Source of the DNA: ZC4RG25 sp023428365
GTDB lineage: Bacteria > Pseudomonadota > Alphaproteobacteria > Rhizobiales > Hyphomicrobiaceae
DNA: 64,000 nucleotides
Assembly (NCBI GenBank): GCA_050283925.1
Contig: JBNOAI010000001.1
Span: 806,001-870,000 of the forward strand
Direction of reading: 5' to 3'
Under the pieces are notes generated by a model, which searched no databases, was not told the origin of the DNA, and saw nothing but the letters and a program-made list of their open reading frames with translations. Below, one piece after another: positions 57,452-64,000 of this stretch. Each line of letters opens with the position of its first letter. Position 1 is the first letter of the stretch. Made by a program: the position numbers and the translations under genes.

Positions 57452-59200
57452 TCAGCCTTTGCCGTCCGATCCCGCGCGGCCGGACGCCACGGCCTTGTGA
57501 AGCAGTAAGACCGGGATCAGTCCAACGGCAACGATCATCAGCGCACCCGGTGCGGTCATCTCGAGCTGTTCGAGGGCCGCATAGTTATAGACCTGCGTCG
57601 CGAGTGTGTCGAAGTTGAACGGGCGGAGCAGTAGCGTCGCGGGCAACTCCTTCATGCTGTCCACGAAGACGAGCAGACCGCCTGCCCCGAGCGCTGGCAA
57701 AAGCAGCGGAATGTGAACCCGCCACAGCGTCGACAGTGAGCTCTGGCCGAGCGTGCGTGATGCGGCGTCGAGATTGGGAGAAATCCGCTGCAGGCCCGCA
57801 TCGACCGAGCCGAGCGCCACCGCAAGGAAACGGATCGTGTAGGCGAGGACCAGTGCGGTGATCGTCCCTGACAGCAGAAGCCCGGTCGACACGCTGAACA
57901 CGTCGCGGGCCACGCTATCGATCGCATTGTCGAACTTCGCCAGCGGGATCAGCAGGCCGAGTGCGAGCACCGTGCCAGGAACGGCGTAACCCAGCCCCGA
58001 AAACTGCGTGGCCGATTTTGTGAACCGGTTGGAGGCGATGCGTTGTGCGTAGGCGATGAGAAGTGCGCAGACGCAGGCCAGAATTGCTGCCAGGACCGAG
58101 AGAGTGACGCTGTTCCTCGCGGCCTGCCAGAAGCCTTGCATCGCCGCGGCCTCGAAATGACGAATGGCAGGTCCAATCAGCACGGAGAACGGGATCAGAA
58201 AGCCGAGCACGAACGGCGTCGCGCATATCGAGGCGGCGAGGTAGCCCCTCCAACCTTCGATATCGGAGAATGGAATAGCCCGGTAGCGGCCCGTCGTATG
58301 ATGGAACCGGCCGCGCCCGCGTGCCAGCCGCTCGATGGTGAAGAGAAGCGCAACGAACAGCAGCATGACGGTGGCAATCTGCGCCGCCCCGCCAAGGTTG
58401 GAGCGCATCAGCCACGTCGTATAGACGCTGACGGTCAGTGTCTCGACCCCGAGATATTGGACGGCGCCGAGATCATTCAGGCATTCCATCAGGGCCAAGG
58501 CCACGCCTGCGGCAAGCGCTGGCCGTGCCAGCGGCAGCGCCACCGACCAGAACGCCCCCATGGGGGTGCGCCCCAGCGTCCGCGCGACCTCAAGGGCGCA
58601 GATCGACTGCTGCACGAAACTCGCCCGGGCGGTGAGATAGACATAGGGATAGAGAACCAGCGACAGGACCATGATGGTTCCGCCAATCGATCGGATATCG
58701 GGGAACCAATAGTCCTGCACCGTCGTCCAGCCGAACAGGGCGCGCAGCGAGGTTTGCAGCGGACCGGCATAATCGAGCAGGTCGCCGTAGCAGTACGCGA
58801 CGATGTAGGTTGGCATTGCCAAAGGAATGACGAGCAGCCGGTCGATCACGCCGCGGCCGGGAAACCGGTACATCGTGACGAACCAGGCGGAGGCGGTGCC
58901 GATTGTCAGTGTGACGAGGCCAACTCCGGTTATCAGGAGAACGGTTTCCTTGAGCGCGCGAGGCAGGACGTTGGCCACGAGATGCGGCCAGATGTTCTCC
59001 GTCGGCGTCAGAGCGAGTATCGCGATGGTGGCCAACGGCAGAAGCATGACGGCCACGATCAGGCCCACGGCAATCGTCCAGGCCAGCGAGCTGGTCGATG
59101 TCGCGTGCCACGCCACGAGCGCGCGCGGTACGCCCGCGATTGACCGTGCGATGTCCTGCAGCGATGGCGGACGCTGGGCTTGGTGTGCGTGATCCTGCAT
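57452..59200 (-). CDS. ferric iron-type ABC permease (FbpB/AfuB family)
   Basis: This 582-residue protein is a tandem fusion of two permease halves, about 12 hydrophobic segments, as usual for ferric iron permeases. EAA-type loops are seen near residue 210 (ALEVARTLGRTPMGAFWSVALP) and in the second half (ASRTLGQSSLSTLWRVHIP). The substrate-binding protein and ATPase are not adjacent, so it must use components from elsewhere or from another locus. The aacS gene converges on it with 36 bases between. Confidence 0.88.
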   Translation of the reverse strand: MQDHAHQAQRPPSLQDIARSIAGVPRALVAWHATSTSSLAWTIAVGLIVAVMLLPLATIAILALTPTENIWPHLVANVLPRALKETVLLITGVGLVTLTIGTASAWFVTMYRFPGRGVIDRLLVIPLAMPTYIVAYCYGDLLDYAGPLQTSLRALFGWTTVQDYWFPDIRSIGGTIMVLSLVLYPYVYLTARASFVQQSICALEVARTLGRTPMGAFWSVALPLARPALAAGVALALMECLNDLGAVQYLGVETLTVSVYTTWLMRSNLGGAAQIATVMLLFVALLFTIERLARGRGRFHHTTGRYRAIPFSDIEGWRGYLAASICATPFVLGFLIPFSVLIGPAIRHFEAAAMQGFWQAARNSVTLSVLAAILACVCALLIAYAQRIASNRFTKSATQFSGLGYAVPGTVLALGLLIPLAKFDNAIDSVARDVFSVSTGLLLSGTITALVLAYTIRFLAVALGSVDAGLQRISPNLDAASRTLGQSSLSTLWRVHIPLLLPALGAGGLLVFVDSMKELPATLLLRPFNFDTLATQVYNYAALEQLEMTAPGALMIVAVGLIPVLLLHKAVASGRAGSDGKG

Positions 59201-59253
59201 GGCGGCGGACCTTCGGCCAGGTTCGGCTGGTGGTCAAGCGCCCGATGCGGTGA

Positions 59254-60342
59254 TCAGGCGTGGGGGGCGACCGGTCCAAGCACCCGTTCACGAGGGTAGA
59301 TCACGGAGACACGGGTGCCTTGCCCGGCCTTGCTCTCCATGTCGAGGGCGCCGCCGCTGGCCGCGACCAGTGCCTTGACGAGCGGAAGGCCGAAGCCTGA
59401 TCCATTATTTCTTGGTTTTGCCGGATCGGCGCTGGGCGAAAGGACCTGGTCGATGTCATCCTGCAGCATGCCCATGCCAGTGTCGTGCACCGATAGCTCC
59501 AGGGCTCCGTCCGGCCGCAAAAGCGTGGAGACCGTGACCGTCCCGCCCGCCGGTGTGAACTTTAGGGCATTGGACAGCAGGTTCAGGAGGATCTGCGTCA
59601 GGCTCCGGCGGTCGATGGCAACACGGCCGTGTGATGCTCTGAAATCCACGGCGAGTTCAACGGAGGCCTGCTTGGCAAGCTCCCGCATGGCCGACAGGCA
59701 CTTCCGCACGATGTCCTCGGCATCGGCCTCGCTCGCTTCCGTTTCCGGCTCGCCCGGTTCGCGCACCAGCATGTCGCCGAGGACGGAGAGCGCATGGCGC
59801 GCGCTGTCGTAGATGTCGGCCGCATAGACCAGATAGCGCGCATTCCCCATCTCGCCGAGGCGCTCGTCCTTCATGACCTCGGCAAGCGCCATGATGGCGC
59901 TCAGAGGGGTACGCAACTCATGAGCAAGCGTGGCACGCGTCATGCGGTCGTCGAGGTCCGGGATCCCCGCTTTTGGACGCGCATACGATGGCAAGATTGG
60001 CGGTTTGTCCGAAACGGTGTCGACTGCGGCGACCAAAACCTTGCTGCTGCCCTCAGCCAACCGGCGGCAGGCGCAACGCATTTCGACGCTTGATGGGCCC
60101 AGCCAGAATGTGAGCGTGCGGATCTGTTCTTCCGGCGTTGCCTCGCGCAACATCGACAGGGCTGGCATGGCGCGATCGACCGTCCGGTCAACCAGGAGGA
60201 AATCGCCCCACAGCGCGCGCCCCGCGGCGTTGACCGACGTCACCCGCGCTGTCTCGAGATCCATGATCCAGGCCGGTCCGAAATATCGGTCCAGGTCCAC
60301 ATTGCCTGGCACCGGTTCAGCCGGCTGCGCCGGCAAACTCAC
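59254..60342 (-). CDS. soluble sensor histidine kinase
   Basis: This 362-residue kinase lacks membrane segments and has a PAS-like N-terminal part (about 20-120). It has an H-box with the phospho-accepting His in TLAHELRTPLSAI and the ATPase motifs LLNLLSNALKF (N), DTGMGM (G1) and GSGFGLPLVK (G2). It should sense a cytoplasmic signal, but no response regulator gene is in the window. It lies 53 bases upstream of the iron-type permease on the same strand and may be in its operon. Confidence 0.87.
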   Translation of the reverse strand: MSLPAQPAEPVPGNVDLDRYFGPAWIMDLETARVTSVNAAGRALWGDFLLVDRTVDRAMPALSMLREATPEEQIRTLTFWLGPSSVEMRCACRRLAEGSSKVLVAAVDTVSDKPPILPSYARPKAGIPDLDDRMTRATLAHELRTPLSAIMALAEVMKDERLGEMGNARYLVYAADIYDSARHALSVLGDMLVREPGEPETEASEADAEDIVRKCLSAMRELAKQASVELAVDFRASHGRVAIDRRSLTQILLNLLSNALKFTPAGGTVTVSTLLRPDGALELSVHDTGMGMLQDDIDQVLSPSADPAKPRNNGSGFGLPLVKALVAASGGALDMESKAGQGTRVSVIYPRERVLGPVAPHA

Positions 60343-60513
60343 GCGCCGCCCACCCTGAGTGTTGCTGTGGCGACCTTTGTAGGGCAGACCGACCGGCGCG
60401 TCTATTGCACGGCTGGGCTGCGATGGCGCACGAATGACGTGGCCTCCCAGGGAAGAGCGTGTAGAGTTGAGCGCCGACTGAAGGAAAACTGCGCTCTGAC
60501 CGGAGGTACGCTG

Positions 60514-60888
60514 ATGTACGACAAGCCACAGATGGAGATTCCCGAGCAGGTCCGGCAGCTGGCCGAGCGAAATGTCGAACAGGCGCGCGCGGCTTACGTG
60601 CAGGTCATGGATATGGCCCGCCAGGCCCAGAACGTGCTCTCGAAGTCGTCAGGCGCGATGGCCGAGTCGATGGTCGATCTGCAGGCGCGGACGCTGAGGT
60701 TTGCCGAACAGAACATGGATGCGGGTTTCCAGGCTGCGAGCGAACTGGCCCGTGCGCGCGACCTCAAGGAGTATCTGGAGATCCAAAGCAAGCATGCGCA
60801 GCGCCAGATGCAGACCTACGCGCAGCAAGCTCAGGAACTGGGACGTTTGATGAGCGAGGTGGCTCAGAAGGCCCAGCCCAAGCCTTAG
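60514..60888 (+). CDS. phasin family protein
   Basis: This 124-residue mostly helical protein has the phasin_2 pattern (EQVRQLAERNVEQARAAYVQ, then FAEQNMDAGFQAASELARARD and LEIQSKHAQRQMQTYAQQAQ). Phasins coat polyhydroxyalkanoate granules and control their size. ATG 60514 is used with GGAGG upstream; the frame extends 49 codons further but without phasin character. It is the last chromosomal protein gene before the tRNA-His junction. Some phasin-like proteins bind other surfaces. Confidence 0.86.
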   Translation: MYDKPQMEIPEQVRQLAERNVEQARAAYVQVMDMARQAQNVLSKSSGAMAESMVDLQARTLRFAEQNMDAGFQAASELARARDLKEYLEIQSKHAQRQMQTYAQQAQELGRLMSEVAQKAQPKP

Positions 60889-61007
60889 GCTTGCAGGCAG
60901 GATCGTATTCAAGCTTGAACGCGCCATATTTGGCGGCTTTCCTGCGCCCAGTTGACCGCGGCGGGATGCACGCCTTGGCGCTGGGCGGCGAATGGTCTAT
61001 TTTCGGC

Positions 61008-61036
61008 TTGACGCAGGGCCCGCAGTACCGCTTAAA
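61008..61036 (+). promoter_or_regulatory. promoter of tRNA-His
   Basis: TTGACG (61008-61013), 17 bases, then CTTAAA (61031-61036), 19 bases before the tRNA 5' end. It is chromosomal sequence upstream of the disrupted tRNA. Confidence 0.5.
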
Positions 61037-61055
61037 GCGGACGCGCCAGCGCAGT

Positions 61056-61099
61056 GCCGCCTTAGCTCAGTTGGTTAGAGCGCTAGATTGTGGATCTAG
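61056..61099 (+). tRNA. tRNA-His (GTG), 5' half only, cut after the anticodon arm
   Basis: Acceptor strand GCCGCCT, D arm GCTC-AGTTGGTTA-GAGC, and anticodon stem CTAGA/TCTAG with loop TTGTGGA (anticodon 61090-61092) are perfect. From about position 61100 the sequence no longer matches a tRNA: no T arm, no acceptor 3' strand and no CCA. No G is encoded at -1 (T at 61055), as known for tRNA-His in many alphaproteobacteria. This is half of an attachment site next to an integrated element. Confidence 0.85.
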
Positions 61100-61201
61100 T
61101 TTGGCTCACTTTTGCCAAGGGCAATCCGTTAGATATCAGACACTTAGGCGATGATCCGCTCTCGCGTGGTCCCGTTTGGTCATTACACCGTCATTACACG
61201 G

Positions 61202-61687
61202 TCACGCAACTTGCTTCGCATACTCTCCATACAGATCATTGGCAACTCTAGACCGAAGCTCTACGGCTTTCTGTAGGTCATCGAAGGTGCCTAGACTGAC
61301 GTTCTTACCGTTCTTGAAAACATAAACTTGAAAGCCGGTACCTTTGTTGCGGGACACGGGATAGATACCAGTGTGCTCTGATCTAACCTCAGCGTTGACA
61401 CTGTTCTCCACGTAGGACGCTTCCCGTAAGTTAGCTATTCGGTTGTCCTGCCGGTCCCTGTTCCTGTGATCTAGGAGCCCGTCAGGGAATGCACCATAGA
61501 CGTACAGCCACGCTAGCCTGTGAGCCTTGTACCACTTGCCATCGATCATGATGGCTCTGTAACCGTCTTGCCTGAGTGTGCCTAGCTCCTGCCCCTCCTT
61601 GCTCTTGCCTCGTGTCTTCTTAGCAGTGAATACGCCAGTTGTTGGGTCGTAGTCTGCTAGTTGCTTAAGTCTTTCCTGTGTTGCCAT
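61202..61687 (-). CDS. HNH endonuclease with AP2-like domain
   Basis: This 161-residue phage-type endonuclease has an HNH_3 core (AHRLAWLYVYGAFPDG, then LLDHRNRDRQDNRIANLR, about residues 56-92). A C-terminal AP2/ERF-like DNA-binding module follows (TGIYPVSRNKGTGFQV and VSLGTFDDLQKAVELRS). This layout is that of free-standing homing endonucleases that spread between phage genomes. AAGGA lies before ATG 61687. Its stop is about 100 bases from the tRNA break. Its start overlaps the small membrane protein gene. Confidence 0.85.
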   Translation of the reverse strand: MATQERLKQLADYDPTTGVFTAKKTRGKSKEGQELGTLRQDGYRAIMIDGKWYKAHRLAWLYVYGAFPDGLLDHRNRDRQDNRIANLREASYVENSVNAEVRSEHTGIYPVSRNKGTGFQVYVFKNGKNVSLGTFDDLQKAVELRSRVANDLYGEYAKQVA

Positions 61688-61830
61688 GTAGATCCTTTGT
61701 TTTTATGGTTGTGTAATATTATGTAATCAGGTTCCTTTGGTTGTTCTTCCCTCCGATGTATTAGTCGATACGTAAAAGATAGCAGTAGAGCGAGAGCAAC
61801 AACCATAAGGACTGTGAGCGCTCTATCCAT
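61657..61830 (-). CDS. 57-residue single-span membrane protein
   Basis: A short frame from ATG 61830 reads MDRALTVLMVVALALLLSF then a basic and polar tail ending at TAG 61657. There is one clear membrane segment (residues 4-21) followed by RLIHRREEQ. A GGAG sits nine bases upstream (61840-61843 on the minus strand). It overlaps the HNH gene by 31 bases in another frame, a compact phage arrangement. The size and layout resemble small phage membrane proteins such as holin- or spanin-like ones, but the function is unknown. Confidence 0.55.
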   Translation of the reverse strand: MDRALTVLMVVALALLLSFTYRLIHRREEQPKEPDYIILHNHKNKGSTWQHRKDLSN

Positions 61831-62025
61831 GTCGCTTTGCTCCGAAATGCCAACGCTGCGCTTGTTTGTAGAGGGGGAGAAAACAAAGAGGCCCCTCAGT
61901 ACGCAACGGGTACGCGGGACCTAAGCCCATATCTGAGGGGTGCTGAGTTCAGGTGCTTGGTGGAATGCGGTTACGATACCCCAGGTTTCTGGGGCCAGCC
62001 TTTTAGCTAGGCGCTACTGGCGCTA
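61831..62025. other. phage intergenic region with two hairpins
   Basis: CCCCAG (61979-61984) pairs with CTGGGG (61989-61994) around GTTT just after the 91-residue gene, a likely terminator on the minus strand. CCCCTCAG (61892-61899) pairs with CTGAGGGG (61933-61940) with a 33-base loop. A tandem GGCGCTACT repeat lies at 62010-62027. No gene is seen. Confidence 0.5.
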
Positions 62026-62301
62026 CTACGCGGCACTAAATTCTCGCGTCTTTTCGACTAGAAGATAGACGGTGCGGAAGGTCGTATCTTCATAAACGAC
62101 GGTGTCGTATTCCTGCATGAGCTGTTTTACGTATTCGTTCCACTCACGTAGACCAGAAGTCTTTTGCAGAATGATTTTGGATTTGCACAGTCTCCAGTAG
62201 CCGTTGGACTTCACGCGCTCCAGGACGATGCTGGCCTTTTGGTATAGCTCAGTCAGCTCCTTAGGCTTCGGCTCAATGTGCACTTTCTTGTATGGAACCA
62301 T
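62026..62301 (-). CDS. hypothetical phage protein
   Basis: A 91-residue protein (MVPYKKVHIEPKPKELTELY...) that is mostly charged and helical, with many Lys and Glu residues and no membrane segment or signal. AAAGG lies 13 bases upstream of ATG 62301, not ideal. It sits between the primase and the HNH gene on the same strand. I do not recognise a family; small charged phage early proteins often regulate transcription or inhibit host functions, but nothing here shows which. Confidence 0.6.
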   Translation of the reverse strand: MVPYKKVHIEPKPKELTELYQKASIVLERVKSNGYWRLCKSKIILQKTSGLREWNEYVKQLMQEYDTVVYEDTTFRTVYLLVEKTREFSAA

Positions 62302-62658
62302 TTTTTGTTGAACCTTTCAAAAGAAACGAAAAACCTCAATTGGATAGTGAAAAGTAATGGGGTGTGAAATGGTGGGAGGTGATTGCCCGAGTGTAATTCG
62401 CGCATAAAGAGCGGTCGCAATTGGCGGTATCTGGAGAACAAGGAAAAGAACAGCAATTAAATACGGAAAACACCTATATCCGCGCCCAATATTTACCCGG
62501 TGGCGATGGAGATATGACGCACATGACTCCCAAAACTAAACTTTTTTCTATAGTTCTCTCACGTAGAAAGTTATAAATGAAGGTCATAAAGGTCATAGGT
62601 ACCCCTCCGCCGCCCTAAATTTGGAAGCGGAGGAGCCCGTATTACTTAGGTTTTTGTG
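62302..62658. other. 357-base phage intergenic region with repeats
   Basis: No credible gene is visible. It contains a tandem AAGGTCATA repeat (62580-62588, 62589-62597) and a CCTCCGC/GCGGAGG stem (62604-62610 with 62627-62633) just after the primase stop. It is A+T-rich and is probably a regulatory region or a primase terminator plus the promoter for the small downstream genes. Confidence 0.45.
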
Positions 62659-64000
62659 TTATTCGAGCAATATTTCCGGTTCGCTGTCCAAGAACATGCG
62701 TTCTAGCACCACCAGCTCGCCGTGAGCATTGTAGTAAGACGGTTCAGAGGGAAGCGGCTCTAGAATAATGGGTGTTTGTGCGACATGGTTTGCCACTGAA
62801 AGATCAATGGATCGTTGAATGGGCGTCTTTGCATCCACCTTTAACTTGTGCCCGATGAACGGCGTTCCCTTCATGTCTTTCTTGCCGCGATAGATGCCAC
62901 GCTCTTCCATACGCTTCACAAAGAGATCCTTGGACGCTGCTTCGGTATCGTTCCGCCTGCACCAGCCAACGTATTTTAGATACGCATCACCAACGTACAC
63001 CTTGGCTCCCGCCTCTTTGACCAGTTCGGCGTTGATGAATGGACTCAGGGTATCGTTGTCTTCGATGTATCGTTCTGTCGCTTCTCTGATCACGGCAGGA
63101 ACATCGTCTAGACCTTGCTCAAGGTACCTACGGGCACCCTCAACAAGCCAACCAAAGATCCCGTCTCGCTCCTTCTTCAACTTGGGCTTTAGGTCCAGAT
63201 CCTTTGCATCACCTTCAAACTTAGCCTTGAACGGAATGACGCACATACGACGTTTAAATCCGTATGAGGCATCCCTGAACATAGGCAGGTGATTAATCTG
63301 GAAGACGATCTTGGCCGTAGGGGTGAAGTCAAACCTCGGGCTGTACATCGAGGCACCTGTAATCGTGTCCTCACCCGTTAGCTGTTTGACCGTTTCCTCA
63401 GACCACCTGCTAGCTGCCCCGACTTCAGATGCCGTAGCGAACCGAATACCCTTCAGCCTGCCTACGATCTCCAGTGCTCGGGTGCTAGACGTGTTCGATG
63501 CGAGGAATATCTCAGACTGTGTTGGAGCAGAGTAGTTCCCAAGAACGTGCATAAGGACTTCGTTCAAGGTCCCCTTACCGTTCCCTCCCTCACCGTACAT
63601 GATATAGAATTGCTGCTGCTTGACGGACCCTGTCATCAGGTACCCGCAGAGCCTCTGCATCCAGTCAATTAGCTCTTTGTCCCCAAGGCACACCGCGTCA
63701 ATGAAGCTATTCCAGTTTGGGCACTTGGCCTCGGGATCGTAGCTCGCATTGACACGCTTCATGAGCAGCATGCCAGGGTTGTGCTCTGCTAACGCACCTG
63801 TGTGCAAATCGAGATAGCCGTTCTTGCAATTGATCTTGTATTCGTCGCCATCAAACTCATCTACGTGAACGGTTAGGTCGCTCTTGGCCAGCTTCAGCAT
63901 TGCTGCTATGCGGCCATCGAACTGAGATCGCCCACTTAGACAGTTCGTACTCGCCTGCCTTGGTCTTGCACTTCTCAGCTTCTCGGTGAATTGCCTTAGC
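62659..64000 (-). CDS. D5-type SF3 helicase / phage primase (5' end outside window, apparent frameshift near 63922)
   Basis: The C-terminal 413 residues from ATG 63900 carry a D5_N-like N-terminal part (INCKNGYLDLHTG), SF3 helicase Walker A (GEGGNGKGT), Walker B-like ASEV and motif C (QINHLPMF), and a C-terminal helical part. It unwinds phage DNA for replication. The upstream sequence in the same frame is open to the window edge but poor. The first 78 bases in another frame read AKAIHREAEKCKTKAGEYELSKW, which fits the family's preceding segment. One base near 63922 appears to disrupt the gene. Confidence 0.82.
   Translation of the reverse strand, partial: LRQFTEKLRSARPRQASTNCLSGRSQFDGRIAAMLKLAKSDLTVHVDEFDGDEYKINCKNGYLDLHTGALAEHNPGMLLMKRVNASYDPEAKCPNWNSFIDAVCLGDKELIDWMQRLCGYLMTGSVKQQQFYIMYGEGGNGKGTLNEVLMHVLGNYSAPTQSEIFLASNTSSTRALEIVGRLKGIRFATASEVGAASRWSEETVKQLTGEDTITGASMYSPRFDFTPTAKIVFQINHLPMFRDASYGFKRRMCVIPFKAKFEGDAKDLDLKPKLKKERDGIFGWLVEGARRYLEQGLDDVPAVIREATERYIEDNDTLSPFINAELVKEAGAKVYVGDAYLKYVGWCRRNDTEAASKDLFVKRMEERGIYRGKKDMKGTPFIGHKLKVDAKTPIQRSIDLSVANHVAQTPIILEPLPSEPSYYNAHGELVVLERMFLDSEPEILLE

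Larger units (their letters stand above)
61100..64000. mobile_element. left part of an integrated phage-like element
   Basis: From the tRNA-His break to the window end, base composition is visibly less G+C-rich. All genes lie on the minus strand: HNH/AP2 endonuclease, small proteins and D5-type SF3 helicase-primase. Integration in a tRNA gene, compact genes and a phage primase indicate a prophage or satellite. No integrase is visible; it may lie beyond the window. The element boundary is taken at the end of the anticodon stem. Confidence 0.8.

Noticed and set aside
58043..59143. 366-codon plus-strand frame
   Set aside because: Antisense to the iron-type permease; the charged, repetitive sequence is typical of a shadow.
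61100..61140. Group I intron in tRNA-His
   Set aside because: Bacterial tRNA introns of this kind interrupt the anticodon loop; here the loop and both stem strands are intact and the break follows the stem. No intron core or downstream tRNA half was seen.
62549..62575. T7-like promoter resemblance (minus strand reads ACTATAG)
   Set aside because: Only one copy, poor match upstream of the core, and no phage RNA polymerase gene is visible.

Overview
The window is about 61 kb of alphaproteobacterial chromosome (order Hyphomicrobiales/Rhizobiales by gene content and rRNA type) followed by the first 2.9 kb of an integrated phage-like element. The lineage call rests on several things seen here. 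There is a 16S-Ile(GAT)-Ala(TGC)-23S-5S operon whose 23S carries a helix-9 intervening sequence. There is a housekeeping block ubiG / lysC-ptsP-prfA-prmC / DUF4167 / clpB. There is an S30AE-cold-shock fusion protein. The tRNA-His has no encoded G at position -1. Intergenic sequence and codon third positions are G+C-rich until about 61.1 kb, where composition drops visibly.

Layout. 1-0.4 kb: end of a DsbA-family gene. 0.7-11.7 kb: an accessory catabolic region with a fumarylacetoacetase-type hydrolase, an alpha/beta hydrolase, an M20 amidohydrolase, a four-gene sugar-type ABC importer preceded by a perfect GATGTATACATC palindrome, then a beta-hydroxyacid dehydrogenase, a GMC oxidoreductase and a formamidase-like hydrolase. 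11.7-25.7 kb: conserved housekeeping genes, ending with the ClpB chaperone and an M23 endopeptidase. 26.0-31.7 kb: one complete rRNA operon with promoter, boxA-like leader, two tRNAs and terminator. 31.9-35.8 kb: an EamA exporter and a YbdK-type ligase with an M20 carboxypeptidase. 35.8-41.6 kb: a second catabolic cluster with a BKACE-family enzyme, a carnitine-dehydrogenase-like enzyme, an SDR, a YnfA protein, an aldo/keto reductase and an altronate/galactarate-type dehydratase. 41.7-43.7 kb: a flavocytochrome c sulfide dehydrogenase flavoprotein and a monohaem cytochrome c, separated by a small HTH protein. 43.9-55.2 kb: an SDR, the S30AE-CSD fusion converging on a bacterial eRF1-like (baeRF) protein, a TPR protein, speD, an enoyl-CoA hydratase with a ketopantoate-reductase-like enzyme, and FecR, M15 and AsmA envelope proteins. 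55.4-60.9 kb: acetoacetyl-CoA synthetase, a fused two-domain ferric-type permease, an orphan histidine kinase and a phasin. 61.06-64 kb: the tRNA-His gene is cut after its anticodon arm, and an element with an HNH/AP2 endonuclease, small proteins and a D5-type SF3 helicase-primase begins.

Functional links. BKACE products, acetoacetyl-CoA synthetase and the phasin all bear on acetoacetate/polyhydroxybutyrate metabolism. The S30AE-CSD and baeRF proteins both point to ribosome hibernation or rescue. The most unusual items are the tRNA-His with only its 5' half at the element boundary, a probable frameshift in the element's primase, a 57-residue membrane protein overlapping the HNH gene, and the ribosome-associated gene pair. 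No CRISPR array, transposase or complete novel defence system was found. Start sites were chosen by eye from Shine-Dalgarno spacing, and family names come from recognisable motifs rather than from a database search.
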